64,000 nt of DNA from Anaerolineales bacterium. GTDB taxonomy: Bacteria; Chloroflexota; Anaerolineae; Anaerolineales; UBA11579. The translations under genes and the position numbers were made by a program. Of this stretch, positions 24,592 to 33,207 are shown in pieces. Every line of letters starts with the position of its first letter. Positions within the stretch are counted from its first letter, which is position 1. The DNA lies in assembly GCA_021463845.1 (NCBI GenBank), contig JAJTXV010000001.1, positions 582,174 to 646,173 on the forward strand, read 5' to 3'. The notes under the pieces are model-generated. The model was not told the origin of the DNA. It saw only the letters and a list, made by a program, of their open reading frames with translations, and ran no database searches.

Positions 24592-26262
24592 CTACTTACT
24601 CTTCATTTTCTCCAAAATGCTGGCCAACGCTTCGTTGCCACCAGCCGGCGGGCGCCAATCTACTTGCACGGCGTCGGCTCCCTGTACCTTGAGGCTGTCA
24701 AAGAAGCTCTCCACGCCCACGTTGATGGCGGCCAGCGGCTCGCTGAATGGCGGCAGGGCTTTGCCTGCTGGGCTGGGCGCGGCGGCCAAACGGGCGGCAA
24801 TGTAGTCAACCGCCATGGTGGTTTCACGGAAGATGCGTGCGCCAGCGGCTTCAAGCTTCTGAATCTGCTCGTCCGTATTCTGAGGATCTTCGTCTGTGCC
24901 GACCACCAACGCCACAAACTCAATGTCCGGACGGGTCTTGGCGTGGGCGGCGATGGCTGTGGCCAACTCGCCAGCCGGGTCGGCGTGCGAGCCTTCTCCC
25001 AGCACCACGTCCAGCAGCACCAAACCAGTTTCGGTGTCTTCAACTTCCTGCTTGAGGCGGCGTAGCCGCAGGTCATTGTCCATCATCGGGTGCAGGCGGC
25101 CAACGGTGAAGACGTCTTCGCCCAGATCAATGATCGTGTGGGCCTGGCTGTGCAACGGGTCGCCCATCTTTTGTGAACTGCGTATAGCCACATTCGAATA
25201 CATGGGATGCAGGAAATTCTGCAGCCCATTAAGCGCCTCATAGGCCAGCGTGCCGCCAGAGAACAGGCCGCGCAGATAACCGGCGCGCCGCTCGATAGTG
25301 GGCGGCGTCATGGCGCCAGTGCTCAGCCCTACGGCGATGCGCGCCGCCGAATCGAGCCCCTGGGCGAAATGCACATTGCCGATCTGCTCAGCCGGGGTGG
25401 CAAAGCCAATGAAGCACACCACCACGGGCTTGCCTGCTGTCTGTGCTTCGCTCAGCAGCCGGGCCGCGGTGGCCTCGTCGGGCGGCTTCGAGATGAGCAC
25501 GATTACCTGAGTGCTCTCGTCAACGGCCAGGTAGCGCAGCCCCTGCAGCATGCTGGCTGCACCGACCTCTGCCTTGAGATCGCGCCCGCCCGTGCCGATG
25601 GCTTGCGAAACGCCGCCGCCATAGTTGTGGATACTTACCGTTACGGCTTGCAAGCCGGTGCCGGAGGCGCCCACCAGGCCGATCGGCCCGCGGCGCACGC
25701 GGTTGGCGAAGCCGAGGCCCACGCCGTTGATGATGGCCGTGCCACAATCCGGCCCCATTACCAGCAGACCGAGCTCAGCCCCGCGCTGCTTGAGGGCGAT
25801 CTCCTCTTCAAGCTCAACATTGTCGCTGTACAGGAATACGTGCTTGCCATTGTCAAGCGCTTCATGCGCCACCTTGGCGGCGTAGCGGCCAGGCACTGAG
25901 ATCAGCACCCATTCGGCGGTGGGCAAGTTCTTGACCCCGGCCGCCAGGCTGCGCGGGCGGAAGGCTTGGTTCCCGCCACCACTGCTGCGCTGCTTGAGCA
26001 GTTCGTCTACCTGCGCCAGCGCACTCGTGGCCTCGGCCTCGCTGCTGGCGCGTACTACGATCAGCAAGTCTTCGGGGCGGGCCGCTTTGCCGGAGGCTTC
26101 AAGCAAGTCACTATCCGCCAGCAATTCAAGATTGGCGGGCGTAGCCATCACCACGCCGGCGTCTTCTACGCCGGGCAGGGCGGCCAGCTTGCGTTGCAAC
26201 TGCATCAGCACCACTGAGTCGTAATAGACCCCGGGGCGCACTTCACTCTTGGTTGCACTCAC
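24592..26262 (-). CDS. fdrA: FdrA-like acyl-CoA synthetase-fold protein (oxamate carbamoyltransferase subunit)
   Basis: 556 residues with a succinyl-CoA-synthetase-like layout: a first CoA-binding-type domain (LISVPGRYAAKVAHEAL), MGPDCGTAIINGVGLGFAN, a phosphate-loop-like GLVGASGTGLQAV, the GVSQAIGTGGRDL region expected around the phosphohistidine-type site of the fold, and a C-terminal ligase-like domain (LRGLFSGGTLAYEAL to LVVGTDEDPQN). E. coli FdrA (AllF) is a subunit of oxamate carbamoyltransferase. Translation starts at a GTG overlapping the amidase stop in a GTGA junction, so the two are coupled. Next to DUF1116, and with DUF2877 in the same operon, the carbamoyl-phosphate role is well supported. 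Confidence 0.88.
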   Translation of the reverse strand: MSATKSEVRPGVYYDSVVLMQLQRKLAALPGVEDAGVVMATPANLELLADSDLLEASGKAARPEDLLIVVRASSEAEATSALAQVDELLKQRSSGGGNQAFRPRSLAAGVKNLPTAEWVLISVPGRYAAKVAHEALDNGKHVFLYSDNVELEEEIALKQRGAELGLLVMGPDCGTAIINGVGLGFANRVRRGPIGLVGASGTGLQAVTVSIHNYGGGVSQAIGTGGRDLKAEVGAASMLQGLRYLAVDESTQVIVLISKPPDEATAARLLSEAQTAGKPVVVCFIGFATPAEQIGNVHFAQGLDSAARIAVGLSTGAMTPPTIERRAGYLRGLFSGGTLAYEALNGLQNFLHPMYSNVAIRSSQKMGDPLHSQAHTIIDLGEDVFTVGRLHPMMDNDLRLRRLKQEVEDTETGLVLLDVVLGEGSHADPAGELATAIAAHAKTRPDIEFVALVVGTDEDPQNTDEQIQKLEAAGARIFRETTMAVDYIAARLAAAPSPAGKALPPFSEPLAAINVGVESFFDSLKVQGADAVQVDWRPPAGGNEALASILEKMKSK

Positions 26263-27539
26263 TGCTTGCTCTCCGCTAAGGCTGTTTCAATTTCGGCGCC
26301 CCAGGCCAACAGCTGCTCGTCCTGCCCATAGACCGCGATCAACTGCGTTCCGAGCGGCAGGCCGGCCGTGTTCCAACCGGTGGGCAGACCCAGGGCGGGC
26401 ATACCGGCTTGGGTCCAAGGCAGGTTCATCACCGGGTCGCCTGTGCTGGCCAGGCCAATCGGCGCGGCATCCACGGCAGAGGGGGCCAGCCAGAGTTGGA
26501 AACCGTGAATGTTCATCAGCGCGCCCAGATCGTGGCGCAGGCCGCGGGCAGATTCCAGCGCGTCGTCCAGTTCGGCGGCGCGGATGGCGAGGCCTTCACG
26601 AACCAGCTCGGCCAGCTTCGGGCTGTAGAGATGCGAGTAGCGCGCAAACCAGCCTGCATGCGTCTGCGCCGCTTCGGCGGCCAGGATGCGGCGGTGGCGT
26701 TGTACTGTGGCGCCGAACTCATTGAGGGCGCGCACGCGTTTGACGTGATAACCCGCCTTGCGCAGCCGTTCGGCCACGGCCTCCAGATGTTCCAGCGTTT
26801 CCCCTGAGGCATGTGCGAGATACTCGCCGGTAGGAATTGCGATGCTGGGCTTGTCATCTGCATTTGCTGGCTGGCTGCCGAGCAGCACGCCCGCGGTACG
26901 GCGCACCAACTCCACGTTCTGCGCGAACACGCCCACATGGTCCAGCGAGCGCGCCAGTGGGATCACGCCTTCGGCCGAGATGCGGCCGTGGCTGGGCTTG
27001 TAGCCCACCACGCCGCAGAACGAAGCCGGGCGGATGACCGAGCCGATGGTTTGCGTGCCGAGGGCAATGTCCACCAACCCGGCAGCCACTGCCGCGGCCG
27101 AGCCGCTGCTGCTGCCGCCGGGCGTGTGGTCTGGGTCGTGCGGGTTGCGGGTTGGCCCCGGGGTGAAGTAGGCGAACTCGGTGGTGACGGTTTTGCCAGC
27201 CACCAGGGCGCCAGCGCGTTTCAGCGCGTTGACCGCGGCTGATTGTTTGCCACGCAAGGCACGCGGTGGCAGGTGGCTGCCCGCCCGCGTCTCGAAGCCG
27301 TCTACATGGAATATGTCCTTCACGCCCAGCAGCAAGCCGAACAGGGCAGGACGCTTCTCGGGCGCGGCGTACTTGCGCGCCAACCAACGGGCCTCGCTGC
27401 GTAAGCGCTTGAAGCGGTTCTCTTCAGGCACAAAGGCATGGACGCGCGGCTCACGGCTGGCATACAGCTGCTCGAACTCATCCAAGCGCGCGCTGAGTTG
27501 GGCACTGACCCTTTGCGGCGATACTTTTGTCTTTGCCAT
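26259..27539 (-). CDS. Amidase signature family enzyme
   Basis: 426-residue Ser-cisSer-Lys hydrolase. The Lys lies in GVKDIFHVDG, the cis-Ser in TPGGSSSGSAAAVAAG, and the nucleophilic Ser in QTIGSVIRPASFCGVVGYKPSHG. The family cleaves C-N bonds of amides, ureido acids, allophanate and the like; a ureido- or amido-acid intermediate of the heterocycle pathway is a sensible substrate. The ATG at 27539 overlaps the coxS-like stop (TAATG) and the stop overlaps the fdrA start, so it is translated as part of the operon. Slightly shorter than the usual 450-500 residues, with no obvious loss of core motifs. Confidence 0.88.
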   Translation of the reverse strand: MAKTKVSPQRVSAQLSARLDEFEQLYASREPRVHAFVPEENRFKRLRSEARWLARKYAAPEKRPALFGLLLGVKDIFHVDGFETRAGSHLPPRALRGKQSAAVNALKRAGALVAGKTVTTEFAYFTPGPTRNPHDPDHTPGGSSSGSAAAVAAGLVDIALGTQTIGSVIRPASFCGVVGYKPSHGRISAEGVIPLARSLDHVGVFAQNVELVRRTAGVLLGSQPANADDKPSIAIPTGEYLAHASGETLEHLEAVAERLRKAGYHVKRVRALNEFGATVQRHRRILAAEAAQTHAGWFARYSHLYSPKLAELVREGLAIRAAELDDALESARGLRHDLGALMNIHGFQLWLAPSAVDAAPIGLASTGDPVMNLPWTQAGMPALGLPTGWNTAGLPLGTQLIAVYGQDEQLLAWGAEIETALAESKQ

Positions 27540-28027
27540 TACTCTGCCACTTCGTTGAGTTTCTTGGCGGCCAGCAGGGTGGCATCCACAATATGCTGGT
27601 AGCCCGTGCAGCGGCACAGATTGCCGGAGATGGCCTCGCGCACCTCAGCTTCATTCGGGTTCTTGTTCTCTTCAAGGAATGGCACCAGCGTCATCAGAAT
27701 GCCCGGTGTGCAGAAGCCGCACTGCAGGCCATGCGCTTCCCAGAAAGCATTCTGGATCGGGTGCAACTTGTCTTCACTTTCGGCCAGGCCTTCCACCGTG
27801 GTGAGTTCATGCCCGTTGGCTTGCACGGCCAGCATGATGCAGCTGCGCACCGGCTTGCCGTCAAACAATACGGTGCACGCGCCGCACACGCCATGCTCGC
27901 AGCCCACGTGGGTGCCGGTCAGCCCGGCTTCATGTCGGATAAAGTCGGCCAGCAGCATACGCGGCTCAACCTGTTTCTCAATGGTCTTGCCATTGATGGT
28001 GACAGTAACGGGGTAACTGTTGCTCAT
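27539..28027 (-). CDS. Molybdenum hydroxylase small subunit, two [2Fe-2S] clusters (CoxS-like)
   Basis: 162 residues with both iron-sulfur domains of the family. The N-terminal plant-type ferredoxin cluster is bound by [10 protein letters not shown] plus the Cys in RSC; the C-terminal cluster by CGFCTPG and CRCTGY. This subunit carries electrons from the molybdenum site of the CoxL-type subunit to FAD in the CoxM-type subunit. It starts 3 bp after the FAD-subunit stop codon and overlaps the amidase start by one base. Confidence 0.93.
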   Translation of the reverse strand: MSNSYPVTVTINGKTIEKQVEPRMLLADFIRHEAGLTGTHVGCEHGVCGACTVLFDGKPVRSCIMLAVQANGHELTTVEGLAESEDKLHPIQNAFWEAHGLQCGFCTPGILMTLVPFLEENKNPNEAEVREAISGNLCRCTGYQHIVDATLLAAKKLNEVAE

Positions 28028-28030
28028 GCG

Positions 28031-28921
28031 TCAGGCTGCCTTTGCTCGCTGAGTGGCGGTGGCTAGCGCACGCTCGGTCAACACTGCCGACAAGTGGCGC
28101 TGGTACTCCGGCGTGGCGTGCACATTGCCAAAGGGGTGCATGTCTTCCTGGCTTGCAATTCGGCCAGCTTCCTTGAAGGCCGCCGCCTCCGGCGCCTTGC
28201 CGATCAGGCTGGCGGCTGCCGCGCTAGCGTCCACCGGCCCGTCGCCCACATTCAGATAGACCAGCTTGGCCGCGGCGATCTTGTCGTTGGCATCCAGCTC
28301 CACGATGGCGGCTAAGCCAGCCATGGCGTAATCGCCGTGGCGGCGCGCCACCTCGGTGAAGCAGTAGCCGGTGCGCGCTGTCTTGGTGGGAAAGGCGATC
28401 TCAGTCAGAAGCTCCTCCGCCTGCAGCGTGGTGGCGAACAAGCCCGCGAAGAAGTCTTTGGCCTCGATCCAGCGCTCAGCCTTGCTGCTCTGGGCGCGGA
28501 ACCTGGCGCCGAGCGCCAGCGCTACCACGGGCAGCTCGGAGGCGGGGTCGGCGTGCGCCAGGCTGCCGCCAATGGTGCCGCGGTTGCGAATTTGGGGATG
28601 GGCGATGTTGGGGATGGCCTCGTGCAGCAAGGGCACGTGCTCGGCGATCAGGCTGTCACGCTCGGCACTGGACTGCAGCGTCATGCTGCCGATGTGTACG
28701 GCGCTAGCGCCGTTGGCTCCATTGGGCTTGGTGATGTGACGCAGCTCAGGGATATCGTTCAGGTCGATCAACAGGCTGGGCTGGGCCACGCGGAAGTTCA
28801 TGGCCGGGATCAGGCTTTGGCCGCCGGCCAATGGCTTGCCTTCATCTCCATGCTGGGCTTTGAGTTCAAGCGCAGAGTCCATAGAGGTGGGAGCATGGTA
28901 CTCAAACGGAGCAGGTTTCAT
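28031..28921 (-). CDS. Molybdenum hydroxylase FAD subunit (CoxM-like)
   Basis: 296 residues, first gene of the long catabolic operon. The two FAD-binding signatures are AGGQSLIPAMNFR (near residues 32-44) and TIGGSLAHADPASELP (near 110-125), followed by the CO-dehydrogenase flavoprotein C-terminal domain. It passes electrons from the [2Fe-2S] clusters to an acceptor. The ATG at 28921 begins the family-typical FEYHAPTSMDSAL. The upstream 140 bp, shared with the divergent thiolase gene, must hold the operon promoter, but I cannot pick convincing boxes on this strand. Confidence 0.92.
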   Translation of the reverse strand: MKPAPFEYHAPTSMDSALELKAQHGDEGKPLAGGQSLIPAMNFRVAQPSLLIDLNDIPELRHITKPNGANGASAVHIGSMTLQSSAERDSLIAEHVPLLHEAIPNIAHPQIRNRGTIGGSLAHADPASELPVVALALGARFRAQSSKAERWIEAKDFFAGLFATTLQAEELLTEIAFPTKTARTGYCFTEVARRHGDYAMAGLAAIVELDANDKIAAAKLVYLNVGDGPVDASAAAASLIGKAPEAAAFKEAGRIASQEDMHPFGNVHATPEYQRHLSAVLTERALATATQRAKAA

Positions 28922-29062
28922 GCGTTGCTTTTCGCCATTCTCGAAAAAGTGAACACGACTGGAACATTAATCGTACTACAAACTCCCAAACTGCACTTAA
29001 GCCAGCCATTTGAGGGGCGTTTGTCCCTTGCCGATAGCCCTATTGTTTGTCATCATGGCCGT

Positions 29063-30205
29063 ATGAGACCCGTAAGCATCGTCGCCGCCTCCCAGCTGCC
29101 CGTAATGAAATCCAATCCTGACAGTCTTAGTCAGATGGCATCCGCAGTAATGCAGGATGTGATGGATAGCGCTGGCGTGATCGGGGTTGAGGCGCTGTAT
29201 ATAGGCAACATGCTGGCCGATGAGCTGCAGAACCAAAAGCATCTCGGTGCCTTGTTTGCCGATGAAGCCGGCCTGCACGGCGTGGAAGCCATGCGGATCG
29301 GTGCGGCGACCGCTGGCGGGGCCGCGGCCCTGCGGGTGGCCTACCTGGCGGTAGCCAGTGGGGATGTGGACCTGGCCATGGTGGTGGGCGCTGAGAAGAT
29401 GAGCGAAGGCAGCGCCGTGCCGGCCTTGGCGAAGGCGCTGGATGCCAAGCTAGAGGTGCCGCTGGGCGCCAACATGATCAACCGCAATGCAGAGTTGATG
29501 CGCATGTACATGGAGCGCTACAAAGTGCCCAAGAACGGCTTTGTGAACTTTGCGGTCAATGCCCACAAGAATGCCAAGACCAATCCCAACGCCATGTTCC
29601 GCAAGCCAGTTTCCGCCGCCACCGTGCGCGGATCACGCGTGATCTATTCACCTTTGCGGCTGTATGACAGCGCGCCGATCTGCGACGGCGCCGCGGCCGT
29701 GCTGCTGGCGCCTGCCGACCAGGCGCGGGCATTCACTGACAGCCCGGTGCGGATACTGGCGTCTACCGTGGCCACAGACTACTTCCGGCTGGAGGACCGC
29801 CCAAGCCCGCTGCGCCTGCGCGCTGCTGAGCTGTCAGCTGAGAAGGCGTTCAAAACGGCTGGAGTGAAGCACGAGGATGTAAGCCTATTTGAAGTCCATG
29901 ATGCCTTCACCATTATGTCGGCCTTGCAACTGGAGGCGGCCGGGTTTGCTGCGCCCGGGCGCGGCTGGCGGCTGGCTCACGAAGACAAGATCGGCCTCAA
30001 GGGCAAGATCCCTATTACGACGATGGGCGGGTTGAAGGCGCGCGGGCATCCGATCGGCGCGACCGCTTTGTATCAGGCGTGCGAGTTGTTCTTGCAGCTC
30101 ACAGAGCAGGCCGGCAAGAACCAGGTGCGCAAGCCGAAGGTAGGCATGATGCAATCGATAGGCGGCGTAGCATCGACCGTGGTGACGCACATTCTGGGCA
30201 ACTGA
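29063..30205 (+). CDS. Thiolase-superfamily protein (SCP2-type) lacking the nucleophilic cysteine
   Basis: 380 residues of SCP2/archaeal-type thiolase fold. Late motifs are intact (LFEVHDAFTIMSALQLE; TTMGGLKARGHPIGATALYQ with its His). Where the family has EAACASGGAAL with the acyl-accepting Cys, this protein reads GAATAGGAAAL, putting Thr83 in the Cys position. It should not be able to form the usual acyl-enzyme. I start at the ATG at 29063, preceded by a plausible TTGCCG/17 bp/CATCAT promoter whose -10 ends 6 nt upstream; a much longer frame running back through the CoxM gene is an artefact. Divergent from the Mo-hydroxylase operon. Confidence 0.8.
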   Translation: MRPVSIVAASQLPVMKSNPDSLSQMASAVMQDVMDSAGVIGVEALYIGNMLADELQNQKHLGALFADEAGLHGVEAMRIGAATAGGAAALRVAYLAVASGDVDLAMVVGAEKMSEGSAVPALAKALDAKLEVPLGANMINRNAELMRMYMERYKVPKNGFVNFAVNAHKNAKTNPNAMFRKPVSAATVRGSRVIYSPLRLYDSAPICDGAAAVLLAPADQARAFTDSPVRILASTVATDYFRLEDRPSPLRLRAAELSAEKAFKTAGVKHEDVSLFEVHDAFTIMSALQLEAAGFAAPGRGWRLAHEDKIGLKGKIPITTMGGLKARGHPIGATALYQACELFLQLTEQAGKNQVRKPKVGMMQSIGGVASTVVTHILGN

Positions 30206-30206
30206 A

Positions 30207-30243
30207 AAAACTATCGGGCTGAGTTACTCAGCCCGATAGTTTT
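30207..30243. terminator. Bidirectional terminator overlapping the xdhC-like stop codon
   Basis: A 17-bp stem AAAACTATCGGGCTGAG / CTCAGCCCGATAGTTTT around TTA. The last codons and stop (30224-30226) of the minus-strand xdhC-like gene form part of the hairpin, so one element closes both convergent genes. Confidence 0.9.
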
Positions 30244-31207
30244 GGATGACTTCAGCCATGATGGAGAGCGCGATCTCCTCTGGCGTTTTGGCTTTGATGG
30301 CAAGCCCTATCGGCGCGTGCAGCCGCTCAAGCTCCTGCTCCGTCACGCCTGCTTGCAGCAAGCGCTCACGGCGCTGCGCTTGCACGCGGCGGCTGCCCAG
30401 TGCGCCGATATAAAATGCCGGGCTGCGCAGGGCGGTCATGAGGGCAGGCTCGTCGATCTTTGGGTCGTGGCTCAGTAGCGCGATGGCTGTGGTGTTGGTG
30501 ATGCCGATGTCCTCGAAGGCAAGCTGAGGCCAGACGGGTACAAGCTTGTCTGCGTTGGCAAAGCGTTCTTCGCTCATGAAGGCTTTGCGCGGGTCAATCA
30601 CCACTACGCGGAACTCCATCATGTGAGCGATGTTGACCAGGGCCGAGGCTACATGAGATGCCCCGACCAGGATGAGAGTGGGGGAGGCGGCCAAGGGATT
30701 TACGAACACCGTGCCGTCATCTTCCACACCGGCTATGCGTACGGTATGCGGCGCCGGGCCAGCGCCGCTGTGGGCGATGACTTGCCCCGTCTCATCGGAG
30801 AGGGTTTGGCTGCCCAGCTCATTGCCAGTAATGATGGTGCTCAGGGTCATGGACTGGTCTGCTTTGAGGCGCGGCAGCAGCTGTGCGAACAGTTCAGGGT
30901 CCAGCGGCTGCACGAAGACATCGATCTCGCCGCCGCAGGCCAGCCCAACATCCCAAGCCGTGTCATCCTGCACACCGAAGTGAAGCAGCTGGGGCTGGCC
31001 GGACTTAATGATCTCTTTGGAGGCGGTGAGCACGGCGCCTTCCACACAGCCGCCGCTCACGGAGCCAACCAGGCCGCCGCTTTCGCTCACCGCCATTACG
31101 GCGCCGGCCTGACGTGGGGCTGAGCCCCAAGTAGAGATGACCGTGCACAGCGCCACGCGCTCGCCCTTTGCCAGCCAGTGCTCCAGGTCAGGCAGCAGTT
31201 CGCGCAC
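30224..31207 (-). CDS. XdhC/CoxI family molybdenum-cofactor maturation protein
   Basis: Binds and matures (sulfurates) the molybdenum cofactor before insertion into xanthine dehydrogenase-type enzymes, so it likely serves the CoxLMS-type hydroxylase nearby. 327 residues: the N-terminal XdhC/CoxI domain has CTVISTWGSAPRQAGAVMAV and GLVGSVSGGCVEGAV with a conserved Cys; the C-terminal Rossmann domain has LILVGASHVASALV and YIGALGSRRVQAQRRERL. It starts at GTG with GGAG about 7 nt upstream, 11 bp after the CoxG-like stop codon. Confidence 0.9.
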   Translation of the reverse strand: MRELLPDLEHWLAKGERVALCTVISTWGSAPRQAGAVMAVSESGGLVGSVSGGCVEGAVLTASKEIIKSGQPQLLHFGVQDDTAWDVGLACGGEIDVFVQPLDPELFAQLLPRLKADQSMTLSTIITGNELGSQTLSDETGQVIAHSGAGPAPHTVRIAGVEDDGTVFVNPLAASPTLILVGASHVASALVNIAHMMEFRVVVIDPRKAFMSEERFANADKLVPVWPQLAFEDIGITNTTAIALLSHDPKIDEPALMTALRSPAFYIGALGSRRVQAQRRERLLQAGVTEQELERLHAPIGLAIKAKTPEEIALSIMAEVIQNYRAE

Positions 31208-31218
31208 GTGTTGCTCCG

Positions 31219-31665
31219 CTAGCTGGCTTCGATCTGCTTCTTGGCGCAGTCGAAGAATTCGCCGCTGAGCTTCTGGGTGACGCTGCCCATCATGCGTGAA
31301 GCCAGGGCTGCGATGGTGCCCAGCATGCTGATGTCGGCGGTCCAGTCAAGCTGGGTCACGCCGTTGCCGGCGTCGCTCAGCAGCATGGTGGCGGTCGCAT
31401 CCACGGCGCTGCCTGGGGCGGCGCCGTGGGCTTTGAGGGTGGCTTTGTCAGGCGCGCTGACCTCGGTGAATTCGAGGTCACCACTGAAGCGCACTTTCAG
31501 GTTGCCAAGGCCAACCGAGACGGTGCCTTTGAACTTCTTGCCAGCCTCGATAACTTCCAGGCTTTCGAGCCCGGGTGCACATTTCGAGACGAACTCAGGA
31601 TTGGTGAGGTACGTGAACACTTTGTCTTGAGGTGCAGCGATGGTGGTGGAACCTTTTACTTGCAT
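31219..31665 (-). CDS. CoxG family SRPBCC protein
   Basis: 148 residues of the CO-dehydrogenase subunit G (CoxG) family: VKGSTTIAAPQDKVFTYLTNPEFVSKCAPGLESLEVI, then a beta-rich START-like fold and a C-terminal helix (ALASRMMGSVTQKLSGEFFDCAKKQIE). CoxG proteins accompany Mo-hydroxylases and are proposed to recruit the enzyme to the membrane. GGGAG lies 6 nt before the ATG. First gene of a two-gene unit with the XdhC-like gene. Confidence 0.88.
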   Translation of the reverse strand: MQVKGSTTIAAPQDKVFTYLTNPEFVSKCAPGLESLEVIEAGKKFKGTVSVGLGNLKVRFSGDLEFTEVSAPDKATLKAHGAAPGSAVDATATMLLSDAGNGVTQLDWTADISMLGTIAALASRMMGSVTQKLSGEFFDCAKKQIEAS

Positions 31666-31721
31666 CGTGTCTCCCGGGCAATTGATATGCGTATAGCCAT
31701 GCCAATTCTATCCAAAATAAG

Positions 31722-32411
31722 TCAGTTGTTTTCTTTAAGCAGCACGGCCACACGGGGCGAATCTGCATAGACGCCGCGGTACTTCTCCGGCAGCAGGGCA
31801 GCAATTTGCGCCATGATCTCGTCAGTCTGGGCTTGCAAAAACTCAGCGCGGTCTTCTCTTGGCAGGGGCGGCACGATGAAAGGCTTGCCAACATTCAGAA
31901 CGATCTTGGAGCGTTTGAAACGCTTAAGGTTCATGCCCACCACGCGGTCCTCAGTGCCCCAGAGGGCCACCGGTATCACTGGTGCGCCGCTTTTGGATGC
32001 CAGGTAGGCGACGCCAGGCTTGGCATGCTGCAGGGCTTCGGTTTTGCTGCGAGTGCCTTCGGGGGCGATGAAGAGGATCCCGCCGCGGTCCAACCGGCGC
32101 AGGGTCTCCTTCAGCGTGCCAAAATCAGCCTCGAAGCGCTCGAGCCACAGCAGGTTGAGGGTCTTCACCAGCCAGCGAAAGAAGCCGTATTTCTTGTACT
32201 TCTCTGCTACGACCATGATCAAGTCTTTGCGATTGACCATGCGGAAAGCGTAGGCCGCATCCAGCATGCCGAGGTGATTGGCGGCCACAATCGCTTTGCC
32301 ACCCTCGGCCTGGTTGATGTTATCCAGGTTGTACAGGCGCGTTGAAGTAAGCAGCCGCAATGCAATCACGATCACAGTGCGGACAAAATGAAACTTGAAA
32401 GACTTCAACAT
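31722..32411 (-). CDS. plsC: 1-acyl-sn-glycerol-3-phosphate acyltransferase (PlsC family)
   Basis: Transfers an acyl group to lysophosphatidic acid in phospholipid synthesis at the membrane. The 229-residue protein has the catalytic NHLGMLD (HX4D) near residue 45, the glycerophosphate-binding FIAPEGTRSKT, and a VIPVALWG block, in the family order and spacing. An N-terminal hydrophobic helix (FVRTVIVIALRLLT) can anchor it. Its ATG overlaps the terC-like stop codon (TGATG), so the pair is translationally coupled. Specificity could extend to related lysophospholipids. Confidence 0.9.
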   Translation of the reverse strand: MLKSFKFHFVRTVIVIALRLLTSTRLYNLDNINQAEGGKAIVAANHLGMLDAAYAFRMVNRKDLIMVVAEKYKKYGFFRWLVKTLNLLWLERFEADFGTLKETLRRLDRGGILFIAPEGTRSKTEALQHAKPGVAYLASKSGAPVIPVALWGTEDRVVGMNLKRFKRSKIVLNVGKPFIVPPLPREDRAEFLQAQTDEIMAQIAALLPEKYRGVYADSPRVAVLLKENN

Positions 32412-33181
32412 CAGGCGGTTTTCTTTTTCTTCCCGGCTGGAGTGGGCGTAGCGCGCAGCTGAACAGGCTTCTTGCCGCGGGAGCGCAGGCGCAGGTTGAG
32501 AAACTCAACAAAGATCGAGAAGCCCATGGCGAAGTAAATGTAACCCTTTGGAATGTGCTGGTGCAGGCCTTCGACCACGAGCGAGAAGCCGATCAGGATG
32601 AGGAAGGAAAGCGCCAGGATCTTGACCGTGGGGTGGCGCTGCACAAAGTCGCTAATGAAGCCAACCGTCAGCACCATGGTGATCACCGCGATCACGACCG
32701 CGGCCACCATCACATAGATCGAGTCGGCCATGCCCACCGCGGTGATGACGGAATCGATGGAGAACACTGCGTCGAGCAGCAGGATCTGGATGACGACACT
32801 GGAGAAGGTGACGCCCTTACCGCCCTTGGCAGTCTTGTGCTCTTCTTCGCCTTCCAGCTTGTCGTGAATCTCGAAGGTGCTCTTGGCGATCAGGAAGAGA
32901 CCGCCGGCGAGCAGGATCAGGTCACGGCCTGAGATGGTGAAGCCGGCGATGCTGAACAGCGGCGCGGTGAGCCCGATGATCCAGTTGATGGAGAGCAACA
33001 AGGCGATGCGCATGAACATGGCCAAACCAAGGCCAATGCGCTCGGCGCGGTGCTGCTGGTCTTTGGGCAGCTTGGAGGCGAGAATTGAGATAAAGACCAG
33101 ATTGTCGATGCCCAGCACAATTTCAAGTGCGGTCAGGGTGAGCAGCGCAATCCATGCTTCGGGAGTCGATAGGAAGTCCAT
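32411..33181 (-). CDS. TerC family integral membrane protein
   Basis: 256 residues with about seven transmembrane helices. The family acidic-residue motifs are in LEIVLGIDNLVFISIL (helix 1) and LLLDAVFSIDSVITAVG (helix 4). TerC relatives act in tellurite resistance and, in several bacteria, export manganese, often to metallate secreted enzymes. The C-terminus is Lys-rich. TATAAT (33195-33190) ends 8 nt before the ATG, so the mRNA may be leaderless. Coupled to plsC downstream. Confidence 0.9.
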   Translation of the reverse strand: MDFLSTPEAWIALLTLTALEIVLGIDNLVFISILASKLPKDQQHRAERIGLGLAMFMRIALLLSINWIIGLTAPLFSIAGFTISGRDLILLAGGLFLIAKSTFEIHDKLEGEEEHKTAKGGKGVTFSSVVIQILLLDAVFSIDSVITAVGMADSIYVMVAAVVIAVITMVLTVGFISDFVQRHPTVKILALSFLILIGFSLVVEGLHQHIPKGYIYFAMGFSIFVEFLNLRLRSRGKKPVQLRATPTPAGKKKKTA

Positions 33182-33207
33182 AGGCGCGGATTATAAGGCC
33201 AAAAAAG

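Noticed and set aside
20097-28921. CoxMSL genes as a true carbon monoxide dehydrogenase
   Set aside because: The large subunit has the PYRGAGR loop rather than the Cys-containing AYxCSFR loop of form I CO dehydrogenase, and the operon content is amide and ureido chemistry.
28337-29062. N-terminal 242-codon extension of the thiolase frame
   Set aside because: It is antisense to the CoxM-type gene and crosses the divergent promoter region; the thiolase family N-terminus begins at 29063.
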